Assembly (NCBI GenBank): GCA_020631405.1
Contig: JAHDHH010000014.1
Location: 1 to 64,000, forward strand
Length of the DNA stretch: 64,000 nucleotides
From: Saprospiraceae bacterium
Lineage (GTDB): Bacteria; Bacteroidota; Bacteroidia; Chitinophagales; Saprospiraceae
Reading direction: 5' to 3'
The notes under the pieces are model-generated. The model was given only the letters and a program-made list of their open reading frames with translations. It searched no databases and was not told where the DNA came from. The translations under genes were made by a program, and so were the position numbers. Shown here one piece after another: positions 36,376 through 44,311 of the stretch (its first letter is position 1; every line of letters starts with the position of its first letter).

Positions 36376-36406
36376 CAAAAATACAGTAGTTGTAATACTC
36401 TTCAAA
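36376..36406 (-). promoter_or_regulatory. Bacteroidota promoter of the DUF1573 gene
   Basis: On the minus strand TTTG, 19 bases, then TATTTTTG: both elements and the spacing fit the -33/-7 consensus of this phylum. The gene's ATG lies 40 bases downstream. Confidence 0.72.
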
Positions 36407-36539
36407 TGTTAACGAAGCTGTTAACAACTGATTAACAACGGGTTTTTAGATGATTAAATATTACAAAAATGTATATAGATGATCCTTGGGAGTGATTTGG
36501 ATTTCGATTTCAAAGGTCCCTACGTCAAAATAGCCCCAA

Positions 36540-38138
36540 TTATTGCTGAAGCAGAACTTCTTCTTTGAATTTATCAAGGCCATATGTATTGACAACCATG
36601 TCCCTAGGCATTGCAGCTTTTTGGGCAGCAAGTACTCCATATTTCATATAGGTGTAGTGGTCTCTATGATGAGCATCAGGGTTGATTGCTATTTTAACTC
36701 CCTGTTCTAGACAATAGTAAAGCCATGTCCAGTCCAAATCGAGTCGTGCTGGGTTAGCGTTAAGTTCTACAATGACTTCATTCGCTGCACAAGCTTCTAT
36801 CACTTTCTTAAAGTCAATTGGATACCCCTTCCTGCTAAGCAAGAGTCTTCCTGTCGGGTGGCCTAGGATGGTGGTGTACGGATTTTCAATAGCGGTAATG
36901 AGACGTTTTGTTGCCTTTTCTTTATCCATCCCGAGATTAGTATGTACTGAAGCTATAACTAAGTCCAATGTCTCCAATATATCATTGGTATAGTCCAGTG
37001 ACCCATCATTCAAAATATCAGACTCTACGCTTTTTAATACTTTGATTTCACTCTGACTTGCATTGATCTTGTCAATTGCATCTCCTTGGGCTAGTAATCG
37101 GTCAGGCTTGAGTCCATTTGCATAGAAGGCTGCCTGCGAGTGGTCAGAGATTACTAGATACTCATATTTATTTGCTATAGCTTGATCAACCATCTCTTGC
37201 AACGTATGGCTTCCATCACTAGCTCTAGTGTGATTGTGGATTACTCCTTTGATATCCTCATATTGTATCGTACTCTCTATTAATGTAGGGTCAGCAATCA
37301 CCCTTCTGGCGGTGTTATGCTCTCTCATATATGGAGGCATTGAGAGCAGTTGCTCCTGCGTCATGTAATCCCATACAGGATGACCAGACTCAGGAAGATT
37401 AAGCAACTCTGCTTCGTCTATATGGCTGAGGTAGTGAACTTCAAATGCAATATCCTCACCTACATAGGCATTTTCTCCCTCTAAATTATAACCTGAATCT
37501 AGCAAATACTGGTGCATGGCTGCCTGATCCGCATTCACTAGGCCCAAACCAATTGTTGCTACCACTGGCATTTGCCTCGCTATCTCACCAACTATTACAA
37601 CAGACTCAACCAGGTTAGATTGTTTAATACTTTCCACTAACAACGCCGCCTTGGCCTCAGCTGTAACATAAAGCATACTGTCAGCTGTAGCCATATAATA
37701 TTCTAATTGCTCTGTCAATTTGGACTGTGACTTTTCACCAAAGCCGGCAAGGTCTACCAGTCGATTCTCTTTACAGGCATAGAGGAGCTCTCCTGGAGAA
37801 GTGACACCAAGTTCTGTCCAAACTTGCTTGATCTTCTTCACTCCAATGCCTTTTACCCCAAGTAACTCTACGATACCTTCGGGAGTTTTTGCCACAAGGT
37901 CATCAACATTGGAAATACTCCCTTGCTCTCTGAGCTGCATGATCTTCTCGAATACAGACTTACCTATACCTCTGACTTCGCTAAGTTCGCTAGAGTCCAT
38001 CTCAAATACTGGGGCTGGCACAGCTCTGATTGCACGATAAGCATTCTGATAGGACTTAACCTTGAATGCATTTCCCTTATGCAATTCCATTAAGTCTGCG
38101 AGTAATTTAAACTGATTTGCCACCTCCTTGTTAGTCAT
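36540..38138 (-). CDS. PolX-like protein with degenerate polymerase centre and intact PHP domain
   Basis: A 532-residue relative of bacterial PolX. The N-terminal 8-kDa and helix-hairpin-helix regions are normal (RGIGKSVFEKIMQL, VKGIGVKKIKQVW). In the palm, however, the GSxRRG...GDxD block reads VVIVGEIARQMPVVATIGLG and the third Asp region reads DIAFEVHYLS, so the three catalytic Asp residues are gone. The C-terminal PHP phosphoesterase looks complete: IHNHTRASDGS, VISDHSQAA, SVESDIL, ASVHTNL, ILGHPTGR and INPDAHHRDH. It probably keeps a nuclease (3'-5' exonuclease or phosphatase) activity but not DNA synthesis. It is slightly shorter than the usual ~570. Confidence 0.88.
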   Translation of the reverse strand: MTNKEVANQFKLLADLMELHKGNAFKVKSYQNAYRAIRAVPAPVFEMDSSELSEVRGIGKSVFEKIMQLREQGSISNVDDLVAKTPEGIVELLGVKGIGVKKIKQVWTELGVTSPGELLYACKENRLVDLAGFGEKSQSKLTEQLEYYMATADSMLYVTAEAKAALLVESIKQSNLVESVVIVGEIARQMPVVATIGLGLVNADQAAMHQYLLDSGYNLEGENAYVGEDIAFEVHYLSHIDEAELLNLPESGHPVWDYMTQEQLLSMPPYMREHNTARRVIADPTLIESTIQYEDIKGVIHNHTRASDGSHTLQEMVDQAIANKYEYLVISDHSQAAFYANGLKPDRLLAQGDAIDKINASQSEIKVLKSVESDILNDGSLDYTNDILETLDLVIASVHTNLGMDKEKATKRLITAIENPYTTILGHPTGRLLLSRKGYPIDFKKVIEACAANEVIVELNANPARLDLDWTWLYYCLEQGVKIAINPDAHHRDHYTYMKYGVLAAQKAAMPRDMVVNTYGLDKFKEEVLLQQ

Positions 38139-38213
38139 GTTCCAACTGTTTCTAATGTTAATTATATTTGCGGGATAATATTAAAACTTTTATCAATATA
38201 AAAACCAAGTATT

Positions 38214-38810
38214 ATGAAGCTAAATTCATTTCTTTCTTATTCAATTTTATTTTTAACTGCTCTATTCCTTATGGGATGTGGATCTAACTCTTCATCTAGT
38301 GGACCAGCATTTGATACAACTGGATATGACACAGTCAATCTTGGAGATGGCATTACTAAAGTCGTCAAACTCAATGCTGAAGGTGAAACAATAGAAGAAG
38401 GCTACCTTCACAATGGTCAAAAAAGTGGAGTTTGGTCTACTTATTATGATGACAATAATAGAGTCAAGACTTTCCAATCTTATATCAATGGCGCATTGAC
38501 TGGCCCTACATTGGAAATGAACAATAGGGGGCAAATAGACGCTAAGAAGACATATGGCAATAATCAACTTGATGGGATGTCATCAACATACAAATTTGGT
38601 AGAGCCGTAACTGAGATTCCTTATAAGCTAGGAAAGATCCATGGTAAGTTTAGAGAGTACCAGGACAACAACCTGCACAAAGAAATAGACTACAAAGAGG
38701 GCAAAAGAGATGGGAAGATGCTCTACTTCGATCCTGAAGGCAATGTCACTGTGGACTATGACTATAAAAATGACAAGAAAGTCGGTGGTGGCATGGTAGA
38801 GACAAAATAA
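38214..38810 (+). CDS. YwqK/MORN-repeat lipoprotein
   Basis: A 198-residue lipoprotein (LFLMGCGSNSSSS lipobox). The body has at least five repeats of about 22 residues of the MORN/YwqK type: GYLHNGQKSGVWSTYYDDNN, SYINGALTGPTLEMNNRG, NNQLDGMSSTYKFGRA, GKIHGKFREYQDN and GKRDGKMLYFDPEG. Database names call these 'YwqK-family antitoxin', but nothing here shows a toxin partner; such repeats usually serve binding. It is followed by a strong terminator. Confidence 0.82.
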   Translation: MKLNSFLSYSILFLTALFLMGCGSNSSSSGPAFDTTGYDTVNLGDGITKVVKLNAEGETIEEGYLHNGQKSGVWSTYYDDNNRVKTFQSYINGALTGPTLEMNNRGQIDAKKTYGNNQLDGMSSTYKFGRAVTEIPYKLGKIHGKFREYQDNNLHKEIDYKEGKRDGKMLYFDPEGNVTVDYDYKNDKKVGGGMVETK

Positions 38811-38840
38811 TGCTATCCTGTACATAACCTTAGAGATAAT

Positions 38841-38871
38841 AATGGTGTTCTATATGGGCACCATTTTTTTT
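38841..38871 (+). terminator. Intrinsic terminator after the YwqK-like gene
   Basis: A 7-bp stem (AATGGTG with CACCATT) and 11-base loop are followed by eight T. It also overlaps a possible ATG for the next gene, which argues for that gene's later start. Confidence 0.78.
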
Positions 38872-38922
38872 GTCTTCACAACAAGTCTATTTACGATATC
38901 TTTGATGACATTACACTACTCT

Positions 38923-40599
38923 ATGAAGTTTACAACTTACTACATTACGACAATACTCTTCTTTGTTGCCATACAACTCTCAGCACAATCAGTATTTGTT
39001 GATGGCATCTATACTGATTGGAGCAATGATGACCTAGTCATAGAGGATATAGGCAATGTAGCAAGCAACCAATTAGATATCGAAAGAGTCTATGTCACCA
39101 ATGACGACCAAAACTTATACTTGAGGATAGACTTGGATAGAGAAATAGATATTATGGATTCTCAGAATATATCTATACACATAGATGCTGATCGCAATGC
39201 GAATACAGGATTCCAACAATTTGACATCGGCACAGAATTCTCGTTTTACTTAGGAGACCGATTTGGCTACCTTAACACGCTTGGTGGCAGCAGTACAATA
39301 AATCATGACCAAGCTGGACTAACTGCTATGCCAACCGTCACATCAACAATATTTGAAGTGGCTATTAGCAGGTCTAAGGCAATACAACTCGATGGTAGCA
39401 TAGACATAGTAGTAAACAATGATAGGGTCAACGGAGATATTTTGCCTGTGATTACTTACACGTTTGATGAGAAAACAACCTTCATGGCTAAACCCTACAG
39501 CCTAACCAAGTCCCCAGACTCTGATTTCAGAATCATGTCATACAATGTAGAAAGAGATGGAATATTCGAGCCATTCACAGAAGATCGCATCAAGGCACTC
39601 ATCAAAACAGTCAACCCTGACATTATTGCCTTCCAAGAAATTTATGATCACTCTGGAGGCCAGGTTGCACAACTCCTCAATGAGTTGATTCCTAGCAGCA
39701 CTGGATGGAATCATATTACCTTCTTCTCAGATGTAATGGTATTCTCTAAATATGATGTAGTAGCAACTAATACTATAGATGGTAACGAAATCACACTCAT
39801 CCAAACTCCAGATGGACAGCAAGTAGTGATAGTCAATGTCCATCTCCCTTGTTGTGACAATGACCTGAGTCGCCAACAAGAAGTAGATCATATCATGTCA
39901 GTACTTAGAGACAAAGATGATTCTTTCAAGGTTGACTTTGAGTTTAAGGATGACACTCCATATATCATTACTGGTGACTTCAATTTCGTAGGTGAAGCTC
40001 AGAATATCACGTCAATCTTAGCAGGCGATATAGTCTACGAAGCTACCTATGGAGCTGACTTTGCTCCAGATACTGATGGAAGTGGACTCAATGATGTCAA
40101 TCCCTATGCCACAGGCTTGCCGGGTAATCAGACATGGTACAACCCTTTTGGAAGTTACGTGGGTGGCAAACTCGACTTTTTCTTCTATACAGGAGGCGGG
40201 CTTGAGCTTAAGAATAGCTTCGTACTGGACACTCGAGGCATGACACAAAGCGAATTGCAGTTTTATGACTTAGCGCCTAATTACTCAATAGAGGCAGCTG
40301 ACCACTTACCTATTGTTGCAGACTTTTCATTTGGCACGACTGTTGGCAACATCGAAGTTGAAGATTATCCATCACTGCGTATCATCAACAATCCAAATTC
40401 TGGACAATTCACCATCGCAATTGAAGGTGACCAACAGCTCAACTATAAGTTAACTTCCATCGGAGGAGCACTAATGCAATCCGGACAGCTGACTACTTCA
40501 AAGAATAGCATTTTTGCAAATAGCAAGGGAGCTCATATTCTAAGCATCACGGATAAGAAAGGAAATCTCTTAGCTCAAGAAAAGATCGTCATCCACTAA
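38923..40599 (+). CDS. Secreted endonuclease/exonuclease/phosphatase-family protein, T9SS cargo
   Basis: About 558 residues. The start at MKFTTYYITTILFFVAIQLS gives a clean signal peptide and avoids the terminator. Residues ~20-200 form a DOMON/CBM9-like module (FVDGIYTDWSNDDLVIEDIG). The EEP domain follows (RIMSYNVERDGIF, IIAFQEIYD with catalytic Glu, ITGDFNFVGE, ADHLPIVADF with final His), the DNase I/phosphatase fold. A T9SS sorting domain ends the protein (LRIINNPNSGQFTIAIEG). Substrate is unknown: nucleic acid or phospholipid are both possible. Confidence 0.88.
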   Translation: MKFTTYYITTILFFVAIQLSAQSVFVDGIYTDWSNDDLVIEDIGNVASNQLDIERVYVTNDDQNLYLRIDLDREIDIMDSQNISIHIDADRNANTGFQQFDIGTEFSFYLGDRFGYLNTLGGSSTINHDQAGLTAMPTVTSTIFEVAISRSKAIQLDGSIDIVVNNDRVNGDILPVITYTFDEKTTFMAKPYSLTKSPDSDFRIMSYNVERDGIFEPFTEDRIKALIKTVNPDIIAFQEIYDHSGGQVAQLLNELIPSSTGWNHITFFSDVMVFSKYDVVATNTIDGNEITLIQTPDGQQVVIVNVHLPCCDNDLSRQQEVDHIMSVLRDKDDSFKVDFEFKDDTPYIITGDFNFVGEAQNITSILAGDIVYEATYGADFAPDTDGSGLNDVNPYATGLPGNQTWYNPFGSYVGGKLDFFFYTGGGLELKNSFVLDTRGMTQSELQFYDLAPNYSIEAADHLPIVADFSFGTTVGNIEVEDYPSLRIINNPNSGQFTIAIEGDQQLNYKLTSIGGALMQSGQLTTSKNSIFANSKGAHILSITDKKGNLLAQEKIVIH

Positions 40600-40600
40600 G

Positions 40601-41681
40601 CTACTTTCCATCCCACATTAAGAATGCTTTGATGAAGCCTTGGATGTCGCCATTCAATACCGCATCAGTATTTCGATTTTCGTGATTAGTCCTATGGTCT
40701 TTAACCCTTCTATCATCTAAAACATAAGATCTAATCTGACTACCCCACTCATTTTTCATTTTACCGGCTTCTACTTTACTTTTTTCAGCTCGTTGTCTTT
40801 CTAGTTCACGTTCGTAAAGTCTCGACTTGAGCATTTTGATAGCCTTCTCTCTGTTAAGGTGTTGGGATCGTTCTTGCTGACACTCTACAACTACACCAGT
40901 AGGCAAGTGCCTAACTCTCACTGCTGATTCTGTCTTGTTAACATGTTGTCCTCCAGCCCCACTTGCACGAAAAGTATCCCAATCTAAATCAGACGGATTG
41001 ACCTCTATCTCAATACTGTCGTCAATCACTGGATGGACAAATACAGAAGCAAACGAAGTCATCCGCTTACCTTGGGCATTAAAAGGGCTAATCCTGACTA
41101 GTCTATGGATCCCATTCTCACTCTTGAGCATACCGTAGGCATACTCTCCAACTATCTCAAGGGTAACAGACTTAACTCCAGCCACATCACCTTGCGTACG
41201 AGCTACTTCCGACACCTTATATCCAGCCTTCTCTCCATGTAATAGGTACATCCTGTAGAGCATTTCTGCCCAATCGCAAGCTTCTGTACCTCCAGCACCT
41301 GCATTGATTTCTAGTAGGCAAGAGAGTACATCCTCTTCTTGGTCTAATGTATTTTTGAATTCTAATTCTTCTATAGCAACTATTAATGTGTCGAAAGCCA
41401 AGTCTACCTCTTCTTCACTGGCCTCTCCTGCCTTGCTAAACTCATATAACACTTCTATGTCTTCTACTCGGGTATTGAGTAGCTCGTAGGTCTCTACAGC
41501 CTTCTTATCTTGCTTAAGTTCTTTTAGGATGCCTTCTGCTTGAGCAGAATCATTCCAAAATTCAGGGTTAGAAGCACGGGTTTCGTTGTCTTCTATTCGA
41601 TGGAGTCGGTTAGCAACGTCAAAGATACCTCCCAATCGCATCCACCCTGACCTTAGCATCTTTTAGTTGCTCTATAGTCAT
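40601..41681 (-). CDS. prfB: Peptide chain release factor 2, programmed +1 frameshift
   Basis: Releases nascent chains at UGA and UAA. Translation starts at ATG 41681 (MTIEQLKDAKVRVDAIGRYL) and meets TGA at 41621-41619 after 20 codons. A +1 shift at CTT-T then reads DVANRLHRIEDNETRA onward, giving 359 residues, the normal RF2 length. GGAGG-like stimulation precedes the slip. The body has the catalytic GGQ loop (SGAGGQHVNKTESAVR) and, for stop reading, the SPF-type motif (RISPFNAQGKRMTSF). It is the last gene of an operon with nrnA and FKBP. Confidence 0.95.
41618..41633 (-). promoter_or_regulatory. prfB frameshift site
   Basis: The minus-strand sequence GGGAGGTATCTTTGAC combines an internal Shine-Dalgarno-like GGGAGG, the slippery CTT and the in-frame TGA followed by C. 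This is the classical RF2 autoregulatory site: low RF2 slows reading of TGA and favours the shift. Confidence 0.92.
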
Positions 41682-41699
41682 GTGTCCTTGTTTTGTTAC

Positions 41700-42599
41700 T
41701 TAATTAATTGCGTTTAGTTCAATGACAAATATGAGGTCACTCTTTGCTGGAATAGTTGGAGGAGATCCTCTTTCTCCATATGCTAAATCGTATGGGATAT
41801 CAAGAAGAGCCTTAGCTCCTAAGTTTAAGTATGTAAGTCCTTCGTCCCATCCTTTGATTACTTGACCACTACCTAGATTAAAATCAAATCCTAGACCTCT
41901 ACTGTAAGAATCATCAAATTTAGTCCCATCCTTGAGCATACCTACATAGTCAACTGAAACAGTTTTACCTGGAGCTGCATTCTCTCCTCTTCCTTCATCT
42001 AAAATCAAAACCTTCAATCCAGAGTCAGTTGTAATAACGTTTTGATATTTCCCAGCTGTGTAATCTTTAAGTATATCTTGGCTAGCAGCAACTGTCTTCT
42101 CGGACAATAGCTTTGCTTCAGCCATCAGCGCCTTCTTCTTAGTAGCCTCTTGAGTCATGAAGGCAGTATAAGCCTCATTGTCCATGATATCGGTAATTCC
42201 TACCCTATACTCTATTGTTTGGCCTTTCATTTCAGGTGGTATGCCTTGCATTGAGTCTGCAGGAACAAACATAGAAAGACTATCTCCTTCACTGACCTGC
42301 TTAAGCGCTTCAAGAAAAGCTACATACTTCTTTTCTTCTTCTTTGCTAGGAATCTTGATAGAAGGCTGTGTCTTTGCATCCTTGAATGATTGCCAAAGCT
42401 TACCTTGTCCATCATATGATTCAAAGTTAAAAAAGACATAATCACCAACATTTGGTCTCTTGCCATCTCCTTGTTTGTGGACTACTATTTCATGTCCAGC
42501 AACTACTGGTGCTACATAGTTAGAAGACATTGATCCGCCTCCATTTTGACAACTAGAATATATCGCTATTGCTAGTATTGCTAGAATTACATTTTTCAT
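41700..42599 (-). CDS. FKBP-type peptidyl-prolyl isomerase lipoprotein
   Basis: A 299-residue exported lipoprotein (MKNVILAILAIAIYSSCQNG). The C-terminal ~110 residues are a full FKBP domain (VSVDYVGMLKDGTKFDDSYS, VIKGWDEGLTYLNLGAKALL, IPYDLAYGERG), which catalyses proline isomerisation in envelope proteins. The N-terminal half (~30-140) looks like a second, degenerate FKBP copy (KRPNVGDYVFFNFESYDGQG), joined by a helical linker as in other Bacteroidota. It lies 11 bases after nrnA and 18 before prfB. Confidence 0.92.
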   Translation of the reverse strand: MKNVILAILAIAIYSSCQNGGGSMSSNYVAPVVAGHEIVVHKQGDGKRPNVGDYVFFNFESYDGQGKLWQSFKDAKTQPSIKIPSKEEEKKYVAFLEALKQVSEGDSLSMFVPADSMQGIPPEMKGQTIEYRVGITDIMDNEAYTAFMTQEATKKKALMAEAKLLSEKTVAASQDILKDYTAGKYQNVITTDSGLKVLILDEGRGENAAPGKTVSVDYVGMLKDGTKFDDSYSRGLGFDFNLGSGQVIKGWDEGLTYLNLGAKALLDIPYDLAYGERGSPPTIPAKSDLIFVIELNAIN

Positions 42600-42610
42600 G
42601 GTAATGATAT

Positions 42611-43630
42611 TTATATTGATTTTGGCTCCCTATACTTTGGAAGCACATCTTTGAATCGTTTAACTACAGCATCGAGTGTGGCATATGCGCTACCACCTGA
42701 TGCATTTTTATGTCCTCCTCCATTGAAGTGATTTCTTGCAATTTCTTGCACGGAAAAATCTCCTTTAGATCTAAGACTTATTTTTACAATTGTTGGTTGC
42801 TCTGTAATAAATGCAGCAATACTAAAGCCATCTAACATAAGTATATAGTTGACTATACCTTCAGTATCTCCTCTTGCAATATTATAGTCTTCGTAGTCTT
42901 GCTTGGTTAAGGTAATAATACCTGCTCCATATTCTGGGAGTATCTCTAATCTATTGTACAAACAGTGTCCGAGTAGACGCATTTGCCTAGGCGAATATCT
43001 GTTAAATATCTTATCCTGGAGTCCATAGTCGTCTACTCCTAGCTTCTTTAAAGCTGAGGCTACTTGATATGTCCTATCATTAGTGGCATACTTAAAGCTA
43101 CCAGTATCAGTAATCAGACCTGTAAACATGCATGTAGCAATATTCACATCAAGCTTATTAAGCATGTCAAGTGACTCAATAAATGTATAGATCAACTCAC
43201 AGGTAGAACTAGCTGAAGTATCAGACAATGCATAGTCAGCAAAAGGTTCTGGATCAAGGTGGTGGTCAATTAAGACCTTGTATGCCTTGCTTTCATCGAC
43301 TACTTGACCCATCTTATCAATCCTATCAAGTCCATTAAAGTCCAGACAGCAAATAATCGATGCTTGTTTGATCTCATCCATGGCCCTTTCTCTATCTAAG
43401 TCATAGACTAGGCATGTTTCAACTTGAGGTAGGAAGGAGAATGATTGTGGGTACTCACTAGGCAGTATTATCTTAACACTATGCATCTGCTTTTGCAGAA
43501 ATATCGAGAGTGCTAAACTAGACCCAAGGGCATCACCATCAGGATTACGATGAGTCAATATGACAATGTCTTGAGGGGTTTGCAGCTTAGCCTTTAGGGT
43601 ATCTATAGAATCCATCTCCATAAGCAGCAA
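42611..43630 (-). CDS. nrnA: DHH/DHHA1 phosphoesterase, NrnA (oligoribonuclease/pAp phosphatase)
   Basis: A 339-residue enzyme that degrades nano-RNA and/or pAp. Motif I is ILTHRNPDGDALGSSLAL, II is CLDFNGLDRID, the DHH motif is LIDHHLDPEPF, IV is FTGLITDTGSFKYATNDR, and the DHHA1 domain ends in FNGGGHKNASGGSAY. Length is typical. It begins the nrnA-FKBP-prfB operon. An ATG four codons downstream is an alternative start. Confidence 0.93.
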   Translation of the reverse strand: MLLMEMDSIDTLKAKLQTPQDIVILTHRNPDGDALGSSLALSIFLQKQMHSVKIILPSEYPQSFSFLPQVETCLVYDLDRERAMDEIKQASIICCLDFNGLDRIDKMGQVVDESKAYKVLIDHHLDPEPFADYALSDTSASSTCELIYTFIESLDMLNKLDVNIATCMFTGLITDTGSFKYATNDRTYQVASALKKLGVDDYGLQDKIFNRYSPRQMRLLGHCLYNRLEILPEYGAGIITLTKQDYEDYNIARGDTEGIVNYILMLDGFSIAAFITEQPTIVKISLRSKGDFSVQEIARNHFNGGGHKNASGGSAYATLDAVVKRFKDVLPKYREPKSI

Positions 43631-43730
43631 AGAAACTTAAAATATATTAACTAATCTAATATGTTTCGTCTAAATTTCTACCTCTAGGTTAAGTATATCT
43701 TATGCTCAGCGTTTAATTCAGCATTTTATT

Positions 43731-43738
43731 TACATTTG
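43731..43738 (+). promoter_or_regulatory. Promoter -7 element of ndk
   Basis: TACATTTG fits TAnnTTTG, 48 bases before the ndk ATG. The -33 half is weak. Confidence 0.5.
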
Positions 43739-43786
43739 CACTCAAATTACAAACACCTAAATTAAGAATCATAATAATTAATTATC

Positions 43787-44206
43787 ATGGCAGGAAATAG
43801 AACATTTACAATGATTAAGCCTGATGCTGTAAAAAATGGACACATCGGAGCAATCTTAAATGACATTAATAGCGCTGGTTTCAAGATTGTAGCAATGAAA
43901 TACACTAAACTTAGTGCAGAGAAAGCTGGTGAGTTTTATGCAGTACACAAAGAAAGACCATTCTATGGCGAACTTGTAGAATTCATGTCTTCAGGACCTA
44001 TAGTAGCTGCTATCTTAGAAAAAGACAATGCCGTAGCTGACTTCAGAACAACGATTGGCGCTACTAACCCTGCTGAAGCTGCGGAAGGTACAATCAGAGC
44101 TAAGTATGCAACTAGTATTGGAGAGAATGCAGTACACGGATCAGATAGTGACGAAAATGCAAAAATAGAAGGAGACTTCCATTTTGCAGGAACTGAGACT
44201 TTCTAA
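43787..44206 (+). CDS. ndk: Nucleoside diphosphate kinase
   Basis: A 139-residue enzyme that balances NTP pools by moving phosphate via a His. It has [40 protein letters not shown] and the active-site [13 protein letters not shown] with the phosphorylated His. Normal length. It stands alone with its own promoter and terminator. Confidence 0.97.
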   Translation: MAGNRTFTMIKPDAVKNGHIGAILNDINSAGFKIVAMKYTKLSAEKAGEFYAVHKERPFYGELVEFMSSGPIVAAILEKDNAVADFRTTIGATNPAEAAEGTIRAKYATSIGENAVHGSDSDENAKIEGDFHFAGTETF

Positions 44207-44262
44207 GCTGAGTCAATATTCAATATAGCTTACCGTACAGCTATAAACAAGAACAACAAGAT

Positions 44263-44296
44263 ACAAGCCTGTCGCAATGCGTCAGGCTTGTTTTCA
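44263..44296 (+). terminator. Intrinsic terminator after ndk
   Basis: ACAAGCCTG and CAGGCTTGT form a perfect 9-bp stem with an 11-base loop, then a T-rich stretch. It may also serve the convergent CotH gene. Confidence 0.8.
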
Positions 44297-44311
44297 TTTA
44301 CAGGGTACTCA

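Noticed and set aside
38214-38810. YwqK-like gene as antitoxin of a toxin-antitoxin pair
   Set aside because: No adjacent toxin; the label comes from family naming, and the protein is an exported lipoprotein.
38842-38922. Earlier start for the secreted EEP protein
   Set aside because: The ATG lies in the terminator hairpin of the previous gene and would bury the signal peptide.
40601-41659. prfB as a shorter gene starting at MLRSGWMRLGG
   Set aside because: Those residues are out-of-frame reading of the true N-terminal region; the +1 frameshift from ATG 41681 explains the normal RF2 N-terminus.
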